Source: JAXMHQ01 sp046346665
GTDB lineage: Bacteria > Verrucomicrobiota > Verrucomicrobiia > Limisphaerales > JAXMHQ01
Direction of reading: 5' to 3'
Assembly (NCBI GenBank): GCA_046346665.1
Contig: JAXMHQ010000021.1
Span: forward strand, 27,421-91,420
Length of the DNA stretch: 64,000 nucleotides
Shown here: piece after piece, positions 23,966 to 32,915 of the stretch
How positions within the stretch are numbered: the first letter of the stretch is position 1
How the letters are laid out: each line of letters starts with the position of its first letter
Program-made: the position numbers and the translations under genes
Notes under the pieces: model-generated
What the model was told of the DNA's origin: nothing
Database searches by the model: none
The model's input: only the letters and a program-made list of their open reading frames with translations

Positions 23966-25314
23966 GGGGCGGCCTGGGCGGGGCGGGCGGGGAGCGAGGC
24001 GATTTTGTCCTCGCCGGCGCCGCGTTTTCCGGGCGAGCGTTCGGTGAAGATGAGGATTCCCTTGAGCAGATCGGTGGCGCGGTTGAGCTGGGTGTCGGTG
24101 ACGGCAGCGACGCGTTCGCGGTCGCGGGGATCGAGCGCCTCGAGGCCGCCCTGGGTGCGTTTCAATTGGAGGTCGCGGTCTTCCTCGTCGGTGATGGGGA
24201 CGAGCACGTTGGGGGTGATGCCGACCTCGTGGATGACTTTGTGGCTGGGGGTGTAGTATTTGGCGGTGGTGAGCCGGAGGGCGGATCCGTCGTCGAGGGG
24301 GATGATGCTTTGGACGGAGCCTTTGCCGAAGGTGGTTTCGCCGACGACGATGGAGCGGTGGACGTCCTGGAGGCAGCCGGCGACGATTTCGGAGGCGCTG
24401 GCGCTCCAGGGGTTGACGAGGACGACCATGGGCATGTTATGGATTTCGTCGCCGTGTCCGGCGGCGTTGTAGACTTTCTTTTGGGACGCTTCGCGGCCCT
24501 CGGTGGAGACGACGAGCTGGCCGCGCGGGAGGAATTTCTGGCAGACTTCGACGGCCTGGTCGAGGAGTCCGCCGGGGTTCCAGCGCAGGTCGAGGATGAG
24601 GGCCTGCATGTTCTGGGCCTTCATTTTTTTCAGTGCGGCTTCGAGATCGTCGCTGGTGTGGTCGCCGAACTGGACGAGGCGCACGTAGCCGATTTTGTTT
24701 GCGTCGACGGGAAATTCCTTTTTGCCGTTGATGTCCTTGACCATGTCGACGTTGATGATGGCGCGGGTGAGTTTGTAGGTTTTGATGTCGCCGCTGGACG
24801 GTCGGAGGAGGGTGACGGTGACGTCGGTGCCGGGTTCGCCGCGGAGGATTTTGACGGCGTCGGCGAGGTTCATGTTTTCGGTGCTGCGCCCTTCGATTTT
24901 GACGATGCGGTCGCCGGAAAGGATTCCGGCGCGGAAGCCGGGGGTGTCCTCCATGGGCGCGATGACGGTGACCCAGTTGTCTTTCATGCCGATGACGATG
25001 CCGAGTCCGCCGAAATGGCCCTCGGTATCGCTTTGGAGTTCCTTGAATCGTTCGGGGTCGAGGAATTCGCTATGGGGATCGAGTTTATCGATCATTCCCT
25101 TGAGGGCGCCGTAGACGAGGTCCTGGTAGGTGAGGTTGGTGCCGTCGACGTAATCGCGCCGGACTTTTTCCATGACTTCGGAAAAGACGCGGAGGCTGGG
25201 GTAGGCGGAGTCTTTGGGGGCGGCCTGGGCGGAGCTGGTGTAGACGCGGGCGCCGAGGAGGAGGTTTGCCAGGAGGGCGGCGGCCACGAGTCCGAAAATC
25301 AAGCGTCGTTTCAT
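23962..25314 (-). CDS. C-terminal processing peptidase (S41 family)
   Basis: A 450-residue protein from ATG 25314 (MKRRLIFGLVAAALL), which gives a clean signal peptide or anchor; an upstream start at 25371 is less likely. A PDZ domain lies at about 90-180 (HFGGLGIVIGMKDNWVTV, GFRAGILSGDRI). The S41 core includes LDLRWNPGGLLDQAVEV, the Ser nucleophile in NPWSASASEI and the Lys in TTFGKGSVQSI. It is a periplasmic Ser/Lys protease that trims C-termini of envelope proteins. It is coupled by overlap to tsaD, an association without an obvious functional link. Confidence 0.93.
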   Translation of the reverse strand: MKRRLIFGLVAAALLANLLLGARVYTSSAQAAPKDSAYPSLRVFSEVMEKVRRDYVDGTNLTYQDLVYGALKGMIDKLDPHSEFLDPERFKELQSDTEGHFGGLGIVIGMKDNWVTVIAPMEDTPGFRAGILSGDRIVKIEGRSTENMNLADAVKILRGEPGTDVTVTLLRPSSGDIKTYKLTRAIINVDMVKDINGKKEFPVDANKIGYVRLVQFGDHTSDDLEAALKKMKAQNMQALILDLRWNPGGLLDQAVEVCQKFLPRGQLVVSTEGREASQKKVYNAAGHGDEIHNMPMVVLVNPWSASASEIVAGCLQDVHRSIVVGETTFGKGSVQSIIPLDDGSALRLTTAKYYTPSHKVIHEVGITPNVLVPITDEEDRDLQLKRTQGGLEALDPRDRERVAAVTDTQLNRATDLLKGILIFTERSPGKRGAGEDKIASLPARPAQAAP

Positions 25315-25385
25315 AAGGACGGAAACAGTGGGCAAACGATAAGGGGCAACGGATGGGTTTGCAAGGGACACTGTTGGGGGATCAG

Positions 25386-25432
25386 AGAGCTGCGCTCCGC
25401 GCAGCCGGCGCCGCGGAGCGGCGCCCTACCAG
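25386..25432. repeat. Dispersed palindrome, family B
   Basis: A GC-rich double hairpin: CTGCGCTCCGCGCAGC followed by GCCGCGGAGCGGCGCCCTACC. Related copies, in either orientation, lie at 43251-43299 and 46893-46938. Confidence 0.75.
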
Positions 25433-25448
25433 GGCACTGGCAAAGGGG

Positions 25449-25476
25449 ACCGCAATCTGACGATTGGGGCTACGAG
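25449..25476 (+). repeat. Dispersed palindrome, family A (mutated copy)
   Basis: ACCGCAATCTGACGATTGGGGC followed by TACGAG; one C-to-G change breaks the hairpin relative to the other copies. Confidence 0.75.
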
Positions 25477-25513
25477 GGGGGTGGCTGGCATGGGTTCCGC
25501 TGGCAACGGGGGC

Positions 25514-26254
25514 ATGAAACGCATGATTTGGCTGATGTTGACGATAGGGATGGCGGTTTCCGGGCGCGGGGCGGAGGCTGAGTGGCTGACGGACGCCGGG
25601 GTGGCGCAGGCGCGGGCGCGGGAGCAGGGGAAGTATGTGTTATTGGATTTCACGGGGTCGGACTGGTGTGGGTGGTGCATGAAGTTGAAGGCGGAGGTAT
25701 TCAGCCAGCCGGAGTTTGTGGAATTTGCGCGGGAGAAACTGGTGTTGGTGGAGGTGGATTTTCCGAGGCGCAAGGCGATGAGCGCGGCCCAGCGGGCGGC
25801 GAACCAGCGGCTTGCGGACACCTACCGGATCGAGGGTTATCCGACGATTATTTTATTGGATCCGGAGGGCCGGCTGGCCGGGCAGGCGGGATACATGCCA
25901 GGTGGGCCGAAGAAGTTTGACGCGCGATTGGAACAGTTGATGAAGTCGACGCCGCCGCGGCCGTCGGCGGTCGAGGAACCGGCGGCTCCGTCGAAGCCAC
26001 GGGTCCCGGCGGCGATGCCGTCGTACCCGGCGCCGACGACGAACTATTATGCGGCGCTGCAGTTGAAGGGATTGTCCGGGTCGAAAGCGCGCCGGCTGGC
26101 GTTGATCAACAACCAGACTTTTCTGGTGGGCGACACGCTGGACGTGCGGGTGCAGAACCGGGATGTGGTGGTTTGCTGCAAGGAAATCCGGGAGGATTCG
26201 GTATTGATCACGGCGGACGACAAGGAGATGGAGTTGAAGCTCGGGAAGCATTGA
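25514..26254 (+). CDS. Exported thioredoxin-fold protein
   Basis: A 246-residue protein from ATG 25514 (MKRMIWLMLTIGMAVSGRG), which yields a signal peptide. Residues about 25-135 form a thioredoxin-like domain of the Thioredoxin_7 kind: YVLLDFTGSDWCGWCMKLK with a CGWC redox pair, VDFPRRKAMSAAQR and the cis-Pro strand IEGYPTIILLD. After a proline-rich linker (about 150-180) a short beta domain follows (LALINNQTFLVGDTLDVR). It is probably a periplasmic disulfide reductase or chaperone. Confidence 0.85.
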   Translation: MKRMIWLMLTIGMAVSGRGAEAEWLTDAGVAQARAREQGKYVLLDFTGSDWCGWCMKLKAEVFSQPEFVEFAREKLVLVEVDFPRRKAMSAAQRAANQRLADTYRIEGYPTIILLDPEGRLAGQAGYMPGGPKKFDARLEQLMKSTPPRPSAVEEPAAPSKPRVPAAMPSYPAPTTNYYAALQLKGLSGSKARRLALINNQTFLVGDTLDVRVQNRDVVVCCKEIREDSVLITADDKEMELKLGKH

Positions 26255-26477
26255 TGGGTCAAATCCCAACAAACCGGTTCAGCGGACGGGTTTTCAGCCG
26301 ATAAAGCTGATGGTCCGGGTGTGGGATTGCTTAAGCGGTAGGGAAGACCCGTCGGCCAACCCTCCGTGCGTTCCATGCCCGGATCATTCTTTCCCGGTTC
26401 GACTTTTCGCCGCGCCATTTTCCGGATATTTGACCTGGCTCAAGGATGCCGGTCTGCGGCTGCGCTAACTTCTTTCC

Positions 26478-26867
26478 ATGATTCAACCGGCTTCGACTGT
26501 CACCGACCGGGAGATTTCCGTGGCGCGGGAATCCGCCCGGCTGGTTCGGGAGTGGCGGACGCTGTCCGTCATGGTGCGCATTTACTGTCGGGACTGTCAT
26601 GGCACGGCGGCCGGGTTGTGTGTGGAGTGCGGGCAATTTCTTTCCTATGCGCGGGTGCGGCTGGACCGGTGCCGGTTTGGGTCGGAGAAGCCGACGTGTG
26701 CGAGGTGTCCGGTGCATTGTTATCAGCGTGAGCGCCGGGAGCAGGTGAAGGTGATCATGCGTCATGCGGGGCCGAGGATGTTGTGGGAGCACCCGGTGCT
26801 GGCTTTGCGGCACTGGCTGGATGGGGTATGGCGCGGCGGTGCGGGCGGTGCAAGTCCCCGATTGTAA
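26478..26867 (+). CDS. YgbA-like protein (nitrous oxide-stimulated promoter family)
   Basis: A 129-residue cytoplasmic protein with the family's cysteine pattern: VRIYCRDCHG, LCVECGQFLSYARVRLDRCRFG, KPTCARCPVHCYQRERREQVK and VIMRHAGPRMLWEHPV. E. coli YgbA belongs to the NsrR regulon and helps recovery from nitrosative stress (established); its biochemical activity is not settled. Here it lies next to a TlpA-like thioredoxin gene 28 bp downstream. Confidence 0.88.
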   Translation: MIQPASTVTDREISVARESARLVREWRTLSVMVRIYCRDCHGTAAGLCVECGQFLSYARVRLDRCRFGSEKPTCARCPVHCYQRERREQVKVIMRHAGPRMLWEHPVLALRHWLDGVWRGGAGGASPRL

Positions 26868-26895
26868 ACGGGCATCCGCTCGTTTAGGGTTGGGC

Positions 26896-27453
26896 ATGAA
26901 TGCGACATCTCGAAATCTTCTTTTCACGTTCCTGGCGGCGGCTGGACTGATGACGGCGCGGGCCGGGGAATTTCCGGACAACTGGACCTGGGACGACACG
27001 CCGGCGGACCGGGCGCTGCATGCGTCGCTGGAAGGCAAGCCGATGCCGGCGCTGGCGGGGTTGACGGGCTGGGTCAACGGGGAAGTGAAGCCTGCGGATT
27101 TGAAGGGGAAGGTGGTGGTGGTTGATTTTTATGCGACCTGGTGCGGGCCGTGCATGGCGGCGATTCCGCACAACAACGAGATGCTGAAGAAGTTCAAGGA
27201 AAAGGGGCTGGTGATCGTGGGTGTTTGCACGTCGAGCCGGGGCCAGGACAAGATGGCGACTGTGGTGTCGCAGCGCGGCATCACGTATCCCACCGCGATG
27301 GATCCCAAGCTCACGGCGGAGCGCGCCTGGCGGGTGAATTATTATCCGACTTACGCGATTGTGGATCGGAAGGGCAATTTGCGTGCGCTGGGGGTGCAGC
27401 CGGAGTATGTGGACCGGATTGTGACCAAGCTTTTGGCGGAGCCGGCTTCGTGA
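26896..27453 (+). CDS. TlpA-like periplasmic thioredoxin
   Basis: A 185-residue protein from ATG 26896 (MNATSRNLLFTFLAAAGLMTARAGE), with a Sec signal peptide. The AhpC/TSA-TlpA domain contains LKGKVVVVDFYATWCGPCMAAIP (CGPC active site), GLVIVGVCTSSRGQDKM and YYPTYAIVDRKGNLRALGV. It is probably a reductant of periplasmic disulfides or of apocytochrome c. Longer upstream frames overlap the YgbA-like gene and are not supported. Confidence 0.88.
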   Translation: MNATSRNLLFTFLAAAGLMTARAGEFPDNWTWDDTPADRALHASLEGKPMPALAGLTGWVNGEVKPADLKGKVVVVDFYATWCGPCMAAIPHNNEMLKKFKEKGLVIVGVCTSSRGQDKMATVVSQRGITYPTAMDPKLTAERAWRVNYYPTYAIVDRKGNLRALGVQPEYVDRIVTKLLAEPAS

Positions 27454-27505
27454 GGCGGGGCAGGCGGCAGTTGCGCGCGGGGACGGTGCGCTTTAGACTG
27501 GGCGC

Positions 27506-28123
27506 GTGATTGGACTGATTGATTACGGTTCGGGCAACCTGCGCAGCGTTCACAAGGCGCTGCTGAAGGTGGGCGCGGAGGTGCGGGTGGCGCGCACACC
27601 GGCGGAGATCGGGGACGTGCGGGCGGTGGTGCTGCCGGGCGTCGGGGCGTTTGACGATTGCATTCATGCGTTGCAGCGGCAGGAATTGCTGGAGGCGACG
27701 CGTGAATTCATCCGGTCGGGCCGGCCGTTCCTGGGCATCTGCGTGGGTTACCAGGCGTTGTTTGAGAAGAGCGAGGAATTCAACAGTTGCGCCGCGGGAC
27801 TGGGTATGTTCGCGGGCAAGGTGATCCGGTTCAGCGGGAAGGACGGATTGAAAGTTCCGCAGATCGGGTGGAACCAGATTGAATTTTCCGCCCCGAACTG
27901 TCCCCTCTACCGCGGAATTCCGGATCGCAGCTACGTTTATTTCGTGCATAGTTTTTATCCGCAGCCGACGGATCCCTCGGTTGTGGCGACGCGGACCGAG
28001 TATGGGGAGACATTTGCGTCGTCGGTGTGGCGGGACAATTTGTTTGCGACGCAATTTCATCCTGAGAAGAGCCAGCAGGTCGGGTTGAAGTTGCTGAAGA
28101 ATTTTGTGGAGATTGCGGGATAG
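27506..28123 (+). CDS. hisH: Imidazole glycerol phosphate synthase glutaminase subunit
   Basis: A 205-residue class I glutamine amidotransferase from GTG 27506 (MIGLIDYGSGNLRSVHKAL). Landmarks: LPGVGAFDDC, nucleophile Cys in FLGICVGYQALF, VPQIGWNQIEF, and the catalytic His/Glu in FATQFHPEKSQQVG. It feeds ammonia to HisF in histidine biosynthesis. No hisF or other his gene is visible in the window; the next element downstream is an insertion sequence. Confidence 0.95.
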   Translation: MIGLIDYGSGNLRSVHKALLKVGAEVRVARTPAEIGDVRAVVLPGVGAFDDCIHALQRQELLEATREFIRSGRPFLGICVGYQALFEKSEEFNSCAAGLGMFAGKVIRFSGKDGLKVPQIGWNQIEFSAPNCPLYRGIPDRSYVYFVHSFYPQPTDPSVVATRTEYGETFASSVWRDNLFATQFHPEKSQQVGLKLLKNFVEIAG

Positions 28124-28139
28124 GTTGGAGGGGAGGGGA

Positions 28140-28166
28140 TCCGCAATCTGACGATTGCGGCTACGA
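28140..28166 (+). repeat. Dispersed palindrome, family A (IS target)
   Basis: TCCGCAATCTGACGATTGCGG with a CTACGA tail. Its last 10 bp (GCGGCTACGA) are duplicated on the other side of the insertion sequence at 29386-29395. Confidence 0.9.
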
Positions 28167-29385
28167 CAGGGCTCACGCATTAAAAGATTTTTGAAGGAGG
28201 GACGATTTTTGTCTGTACTTTGTAAATACAATGCGTACATGAGGCGGGATGCAAAAGCATCCAAAGTTGAGTTTGATCACGATTCTGAAAGAAGTGCCGG
28301 ACCCGCGAATGGATCGGCGCAAACTGCACGCGTTACCTGACGTGCTGAGTATTGCCATCTGCGCGCTGCTGTGTGGGGCCGATAGTTTTGAGGACATGGA
28401 GGTTTTTGGGGAAGCAAAGTCGGAGTGGTTCGAGAGCTTTCTGGAGCTGCGCCACGGCATTCCCAGTCACGATACGTTCAACCGGGTGTTTGCGGCGATG
28501 GATCCGGAGAAGTTTCTGGAGTGCTTCATGCGCTGGACGCAGAGTCTGCGAGCGGCCGTGGCGCAGGAGATCGTAGCGCTGGATGGCAAAGCACTGAGGC
28601 GGGCGATCAACAAGGGGGATTGCCCCAAAGTGGTGATCAGTGCTTGGGCGGCAGACAACGGTCTGGCGTTGGGTCAACTCAAGGTCGATGACAAGAGCAA
28701 CGAGATTCGGGCGGTGCCCAAGCTGTTGCGAGCCTTGGAACTGAGCGGATGCATTGTGACGCTGGATGCGATGGGCTGCCAAAAAGAGATAGCCAAGGAA
28801 ATCAAAGAAGCCGATGCCGATTACGTTTTGGCGCTCAAAGGCAACCAGGGGCAGACGCACCAAGAGGTCAAAAGCTATTTGGATGACGCTATCAGCCGCC
28901 AGGCCAAGGAACTGGCTTACGCGGAAGTCGTGGACAAAGGGCACGGGCGCCTGGAGGTGCGGCGTTATTGGCAAAGCGGCCGGCTTGATTGGTTTGAGGA
29001 TCGAGAGGCTTGGGAGGGTTTACAGAGCGTGGGTGTGGTCGAAGCAGTGCGCGAGATTGGGGGGCAGCGTACGGTGGAGCGGCGCTATTATCTGAGCAGC
29101 TTGAGTCTGGACGTGAATCGGTTCGCCCGTGCCATCCGCAGCCATTGGAGCATCGAGAACCAGTTGCACTGGGTTTTGGACGTCAATTTTAACGAAGACC
29201 AAAGCCGGGCGCGCAGCGGCTACGCGTCCGAGAACCTAGCGACATTGCGCCGTTGGGCGCTGAATCTCATCAAAACCGATACGCAGAAGAAAAAGCGCAG
29301 TTTGAAGGGCCGAATGAAGGCCGCTGGCTGGGACAACCGATATTTGCTCCATCTCCTGGGCTTAGATTTTAATGCGTGAGCCCTG
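28167..29385 (+). mobile_element. ISAs1-family insertion sequence, apparently intact
   Basis: A 1219-bp element bounded by 19-bp perfect inverted repeats: CAGGGCTCACGCATTAAAA at 28167-28185 and its complement at 29367-29385. A 10-bp direct repeat GCGGCTACGA flanks it (28157-28166, 29386-29395). It carries one transposase gene. Sharp ends and exact target duplication indicate recent insertion, into a copy of the family A palindrome. Confidence 0.95.
28249..29379 (+). CDS. ISAs1-family transposase
   Basis: A 376-residue protein of the DDE ISAs1 (H-repeat-like) family. N-terminal domain: PDPRMDRRKLHALPDVLSIA, ICALLCGADSFEDMEVFG. Catalytic region: first Asp in IVALDGKALRR, second in VTLDAMGCQKEIA, ALKGNQGQTH, and the C-terminal HWSIENQLHWVLDVNFNEDQ with the Glu and YREK-like signature. 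The frame is uninterrupted and its stop lies 6 bp inside the right end, so the element could be active. Confidence 0.93.
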   Translation: MQKHPKLSLITILKEVPDPRMDRRKLHALPDVLSIAICALLCGADSFEDMEVFGEAKSEWFESFLELRHGIPSHDTFNRVFAAMDPEKFLECFMRWTQSLRAAVAQEIVALDGKALRRAINKGDCPKVVISAWAADNGLALGQLKVDDKSNEIRAVPKLLRALELSGCIVTLDAMGCQKEIAKEIKEADADYVLALKGNQGQTHQEVKSYLDDAISRQAKELAYAEVVDKGHGRLEVRRYWQSGRLDWFEDREAWEGLQSVGVVEAVREIGGQRTVERRYYLSSLSLDVNRFARAIRSHWSIENQLHWVLDVNFNEDQSRARSGYASENLATLRRWALNLIKTDTQKKKRSLKGRMKAAGWDNRYLLHLLGLDFNA

Positions 29386-29439
29386 GCGGCTACGAGAGGG
29401 GGGCTGGACTTTTGGGCGGGCACTTGGTAACGGCAAGGG

Positions 29440-30093
29440 ATGCGGGTTTTATTGATTGGCATTTTTCTCCTGGGCTTCGCGACGCATGGCGCCGCGCAGA
29501 ATGTGGTTCTCGATTCCCCGGATTCTCCGTCGGGTTACATCGCCCGACTCCTGATCAACGAGGTGCCGTTTCCGGGCGACCCTTTGTATCGATGCGAGGA
29601 GGACACGAAATCGGGCATGCTGGAGATTGCGTGGGTTTTGCAGAACCGGGTGAACCGGATTCCGCCGGGCTACACGCGGTGGCAGATTGCGAACACGACG
29701 GCGACGACGCTGGTGGGTGTGCTGACGGCGCCGGGGCAGGTGCAGGATTTTTACCGGAACGACGACGGCAGCCTGGCGATGGCGCCGCGGGTGGAGGCGC
29801 GGATTCAATACCTGCTGCAAATTGCGAATGACGGCAGTCCGGGCCGGTTTGCGCGGCTGCTGAATCGGGCCCAATCGATCGCGCGGGATTTTGTGGCTTC
29901 GGCACCGCCGGCGCCGGATATTTACGCATCGCTGACGCAGGTGGGGGATTTGTGGGTGACGGGTTTTGGGTATGCGTGGATGACGGCGGATTTGCCGTGT
30001 GATCCGGGCGGAGCGTTTGTGGGGGTGCCGCGGCGGGACAGCGGGTTGCTGGGGGCGAACCGGTTTTACACATTGCGGAGGGTGGGGGAATGA
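29440..30093 (+). CDS. Secreted protein, possibly cell-wall-hydrolase-like
   Basis: A 217-residue protein with a signal peptide (MRVLLIGIFLLGFATHGAAQ). The central region (MLEIAWVLQNRVNRIPPGY, VGVLTAPGQVQDFYRND) loosely resembles the pattern of SleB-type cell-wall hydrolases, where an NRV motif precedes a QFY-like segment. Catalytic residues are not certain. The stop overlaps the start of the next gene (ATGA at 30090), so the two are probably cotranslated. Confidence 0.6.
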   Translation: MRVLLIGIFLLGFATHGAAQNVVLDSPDSPSGYIARLLINEVPFPGDPLYRCEEDTKSGMLEIAWVLQNRVNRIPPGYTRWQIANTTATTLVGVLTAPGQVQDFYRNDDGSLAMAPRVEARIQYLLQIANDGSPGRFARLLNRAQSIARDFVASAPPAPDIYASLTQVGDLWVTGFGYAWMTADLPCDPGGAFVGVPRRDSGLLGANRFYTLRRVGE

Positions 30094-30922
30094 AGAGTGC
30101 CCGATTTTATGTTCTGATGATCCTGGTCCTGGCGGGGTGTGCGGCGCCGCGGGTGTTTGTGCCTCCGCCGGCGCGGGTGACGGCGCCGCCGGAATTGTTG
30201 CGAAGCGATTACCTGTGCGAGGTGCTGCGGTATTTGAACCAGTGGGAACTCGATGAGGTGAATCGCCTGCCGGCGCCGGGCAGCGGCGAGGTGGAGATCT
30301 GGGTGCGGCCGGTTCCGGTGAAGACGGATGAAGGCGACCGGAGTTCGTTTGCGGAGATGTGGTTTCCGGGGCCGCGGTTGCTGTTGCATTTGAAGCGATC
30401 CGACGCGGACCTGCCGGAGCGGCATTCGCGGCGGCGGGATGCGTGTTACAAGATCCGGGCGGTGGAACGGGGGGCGATCCTCCGGTGCGGAGCCTGGACT
30501 GGGACGTGGTGCGGTTGCCGTCGAGGGAGACTGCGGTGCGGCTGGAGCAGATGGGGCCGTTACGGTGGACTGGGAACACCGCGGTGGAGGAGCGGTTGCG
30601 CGCCCTGCTGTCGGATTATTTGAAGATGGATCCGGCCAACGCTACGGGCCGCCGCCCGGTGCGATTTGACGCCGCGCCGCCGTCGCCGGTGTCGAGCCGG
30701 CTATGGGTTTACTGGGACAATCGAAAGACGGCGCTATGCGTGCCGGTGGACGGCGACCTGGAGGATTCGCGGTCGTGGGATCATCTGCATTTCCAGGTGC
30801 GTTTGGTTCCGCTGGGCGGATGGGCGGGGGCGGGAACGGCCCGGCCATCGCGGGACTGGTCGGCGCGGCTGCTTTACAATTGTTTGTTGCTGGGCCGGCC
30901 GATTTATTTGGAGCGGCCGTGA
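30090..30922 (+). pseudogene. Lipoprotein gene interrupted by a frameshift
   Basis: The first frame encodes a lipoprotein start (MKSARFYVLMILVLAGCAAP; lipobox LAGC, Cys about 17) through ELDEVNRLPAPGSGEVEIWV to DACYKIRAVERG. Near 30466-30476, at a run of G, the continuation shifts to the frame reading VRSLDWDVVRLPSRETAVRL... to the stop at 30922. Each half is well formed only in its own frame, so one indel explains both. It may be a real frameshift or a homopolymer sequencing error. Function unknown; coupled to the preceding secreted protein. Confidence 0.65.
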
Positions 30923-30925
30923 GTT

Positions 30926-32428
30926 TTATCGAAGTTCGATTCCGTCCAGCGTGGGGGTTGTTTCGCAGGTCCAGTGTTCCGCGTCGTGGATTCGGAGGAT
31001 GATATTTCCGACGTCGTGGGTGACGAGCGTATCGCGGAGGCGGCCGTTGGCGGTTTTGAGGTAGCTTTCGACTTCCGGTTTGTAGATGGACGTGAAGGCG
31101 CCGCGCGCGTAGACCGCGCGTTCGGCCGAAACCAGGACCAACACGGGATCCATGACGCGAAAATAATCGGCGTCGAGCGAACCGTGGAAATGATGATTGG
31201 CGTGGTAGACATGGGCACGGAGGAGTTCGGGTGAAAACTCGCGGAGTTCCCGGACCTGGTTGACGGCGTAGGTATCGGCGCCGTGGCTGTAGACGAATCC
31301 GTGATATTCGAATCGCAACGCCAGAGAACGCGTGTTTTCGTCCGTGCCGTTGTCAAATGCGTTCAACACCTTCACCTGCGTTCCGCCCGCGTCGAATTCG
31401 TCGCCGGCTTTGAAGCTTCGATACTCCAATTCTTTCCCAACCCGCACCAGTTTTTTCACCGCCGGCAGGCCGCCCGCGTGATCGTCGTGGTAATGGGTCA
31501 CGATGAGGTAATCGAGGGCGTCGATGTGGTGGGCGCGGAGGAAGGGGAGCAGGACGCGGTCGGCTTCCTCGGGTTTCGCGGTATCGAGCAGCAGGGTTTT
31601 GCCGTCGGGCAACCGCATGAACGTGGCGCCGCCGTGGTTGACGTCGAGCGTCACGATTGTCCAGGGCGCTTTCTCCGGTTTTCGTCGAAGCTCGAGTTCG
31701 AGGGGCGCGCGGATGCCGTTGTCGAATTCGAATTCGATCCGGTGCGTGCCGGTTTTGGTGTGTTGGAAGCTTGAGGCGGGAAGGTGGACGAATTCGGAGT
31801 CGTCCATGTAAGTGCAGGGTTCGCGGGTGAAGGGGATTTCGCGATGTTCGTCGGCGACGCGGAGCAGGCGGTGTCCGCCGAGGTCGACCTTGATGCGGGT
31901 TTCGGCGGGGTTATTGGCGTAGCGGATGGTGCTGCGCGGGGTGAGCACGGGGAGTTCCGCGAGCGGGCGTGGCTGTGCGGCGCCGGTGATGTCGAGGCGG
32001 AGGTAATCGATCGACAATCCCGCCCAGTCTTTGCGGAGCGTCACGGAATTCGATCCGGCGGCCAGGGTGCGGATGACCTGGACTTCGGCCCAATTGGTAC
32101 CGGTGGCGGGAAAGCCGAGGCCGAGTTCGCGGCCGTTGACGGAAAGAGCGGCGACCTTGTCGCTGTTGCCGGCGCTGTATCGGAGCCAGAGGGCGTAACG
32201 TCCGGCGGCGGGCACGGGCAGGGTCCACTGGATGGATCCCGAATCCTCCAATCGCACGGCGGCGGCGCCGCTCGCGGAGTTGTTGGTTTCGAGTTGGGCG
32301 TTGTCGGCGAGGATTTGATTTTCGGCTTCGAAGCGCAGCGCGGCGGGTTGGGATCGGGCGATGGAGCCGGCGACGAGGAGGCAGCCGGCGGCCAGCGCGA
32401 GGCGCGCCCGGCGGGAGTACTTGTGCAT
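30926..32428 (-). CDS. Secreted metallo-beta-lactamase-fold hydrolase with CBM-like domain
   Basis: A 500-residue protein with a signal peptide (LALAAGCLLVAGSIARSQ). Residues about 30-150 resemble a CBM6/35-type sugar-binding beta-sandwich (ALRFEAENQI, RYALWLRYSAGN, VTLRKDWAGLSIDYLRLDI). The C-terminal half has a metallo-beta-lactamase fold with the metal-binding THYHDDHAGGL and later histidines (VYHANHHFHGS), as in ComEC-like exported hydrolases. Substrate unknown. It lies tail to tail with the frameshifted lipoprotein gene. Confidence 0.82.
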   Translation of the reverse strand: MHKYSRRARLALAAGCLLVAGSIARSQPAALRFEAENQILADNAQLETNNSASGAAAVRLEDSGSIQWTLPVPAAGRYALWLRYSAGNSDKVAALSVNGRELGLGFPATGTNWAEVQVIRTLAAGSNSVTLRKDWAGLSIDYLRLDITGAAQPRPLAELPVLTPRSTIRYANNPAETRIKVDLGGHRLLRVADEHREIPFTREPCTYMDDSEFVHLPASSFQHTKTGTHRIEFEFDNGIRAPLELELRRKPEKAPWTIVTLDVNHGGATFMRLPDGKTLLLDTAKPEEADRVLLPFLRAHHIDALDYLIVTHYHDDHAGGLPAVKKLVRVGKELEYRSFKAGDEFDAGGTQVKVLNAFDNGTDENTRSLALRFEYHGFVYSHGADTYAVNQVRELREFSPELLRAHVYHANHHFHGSLDADYFRVMDPVLVLVSAERAVYARGAFTSIYKPEVESYLKTANGRLRDTLVTHDVGNIILRIHDAEHWTCETTPTLDGIELR

Positions 32429-32470
32429 TCCGGGAGGTTATTGGAAGGCGGCGGCCAGGTCCAGCGCCGG

Positions 32471-32861
32471 CTAAAGCACTTCCAGAAAAACTGCAGCCGC
32501 AAGAGAACACAAAGATCGCATAGCATCAGTTATTCTGTGTGCTCTAGAACCCATCTCATAAATAGGCAAGGGGTGCGCTGGAGGCTATTGGGCGTCTGGC
32601 AAGGCGCGACGAAGGAGCATAGCCTTCACGGCTCTGTGACTGAGGAGCAACGCCGCCAGACGCCCAATAGCCTCCAGCCCGCAGGGTTGCCGATCTTTTG
32701 ACCTGCTGCTGCGTTGCTCGTCAGTCGAAGATCCATTCGGATATTCTCCTTCCTCGCGCCTTGCATCACGTCAAAACCTCTGGCAACGCACCCCTTGCCT
32801 ATTTATGAGATGGGTTCTATGCGTTCCATTGCGGCTATGGTTTTGTTTAAACTGTTTTAAA
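32471..32861. mobile_element. Diverged MITE-like element interrupted by another element
   Basis: The left end CTAAAGCACTTCCAGAAAAA and the right end GTTTAAACTGTTTTAAAG are imperfect inverted repeats and resemble the ends of the 12070-12201 element, including the internal CTGCAGCC and GCGGCTATGG parts. The segment is split by the TA-flanked element at 32547-32817. Assignment is by eye. Confidence 0.4.
32547..32817. mobile_element. TA-flanked MITE-like element with long terminal inverted repeats
   Basis: A 271-bp non-coding element with about 31-bp terminal inverted repeats starting GAACCCATCTCATAAATAGG, flanked by TA on both sides (32545-32546 and 32818-32819). Inside is a second perfect 23-bp inverted repeat (32578-32600 and 32655-32677). 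A TA target duplication is typical of the IS630/Tc1 group (established), but no transposase is present. A deleted relative is at 55148-55201. Confidence 0.75.
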
Positions 32862-32915
32862 GGCGCCGACCGGCGGTCGGCGATACGGCAGGCCGGGCGG
32901 CCTGCGTTACGAAAA

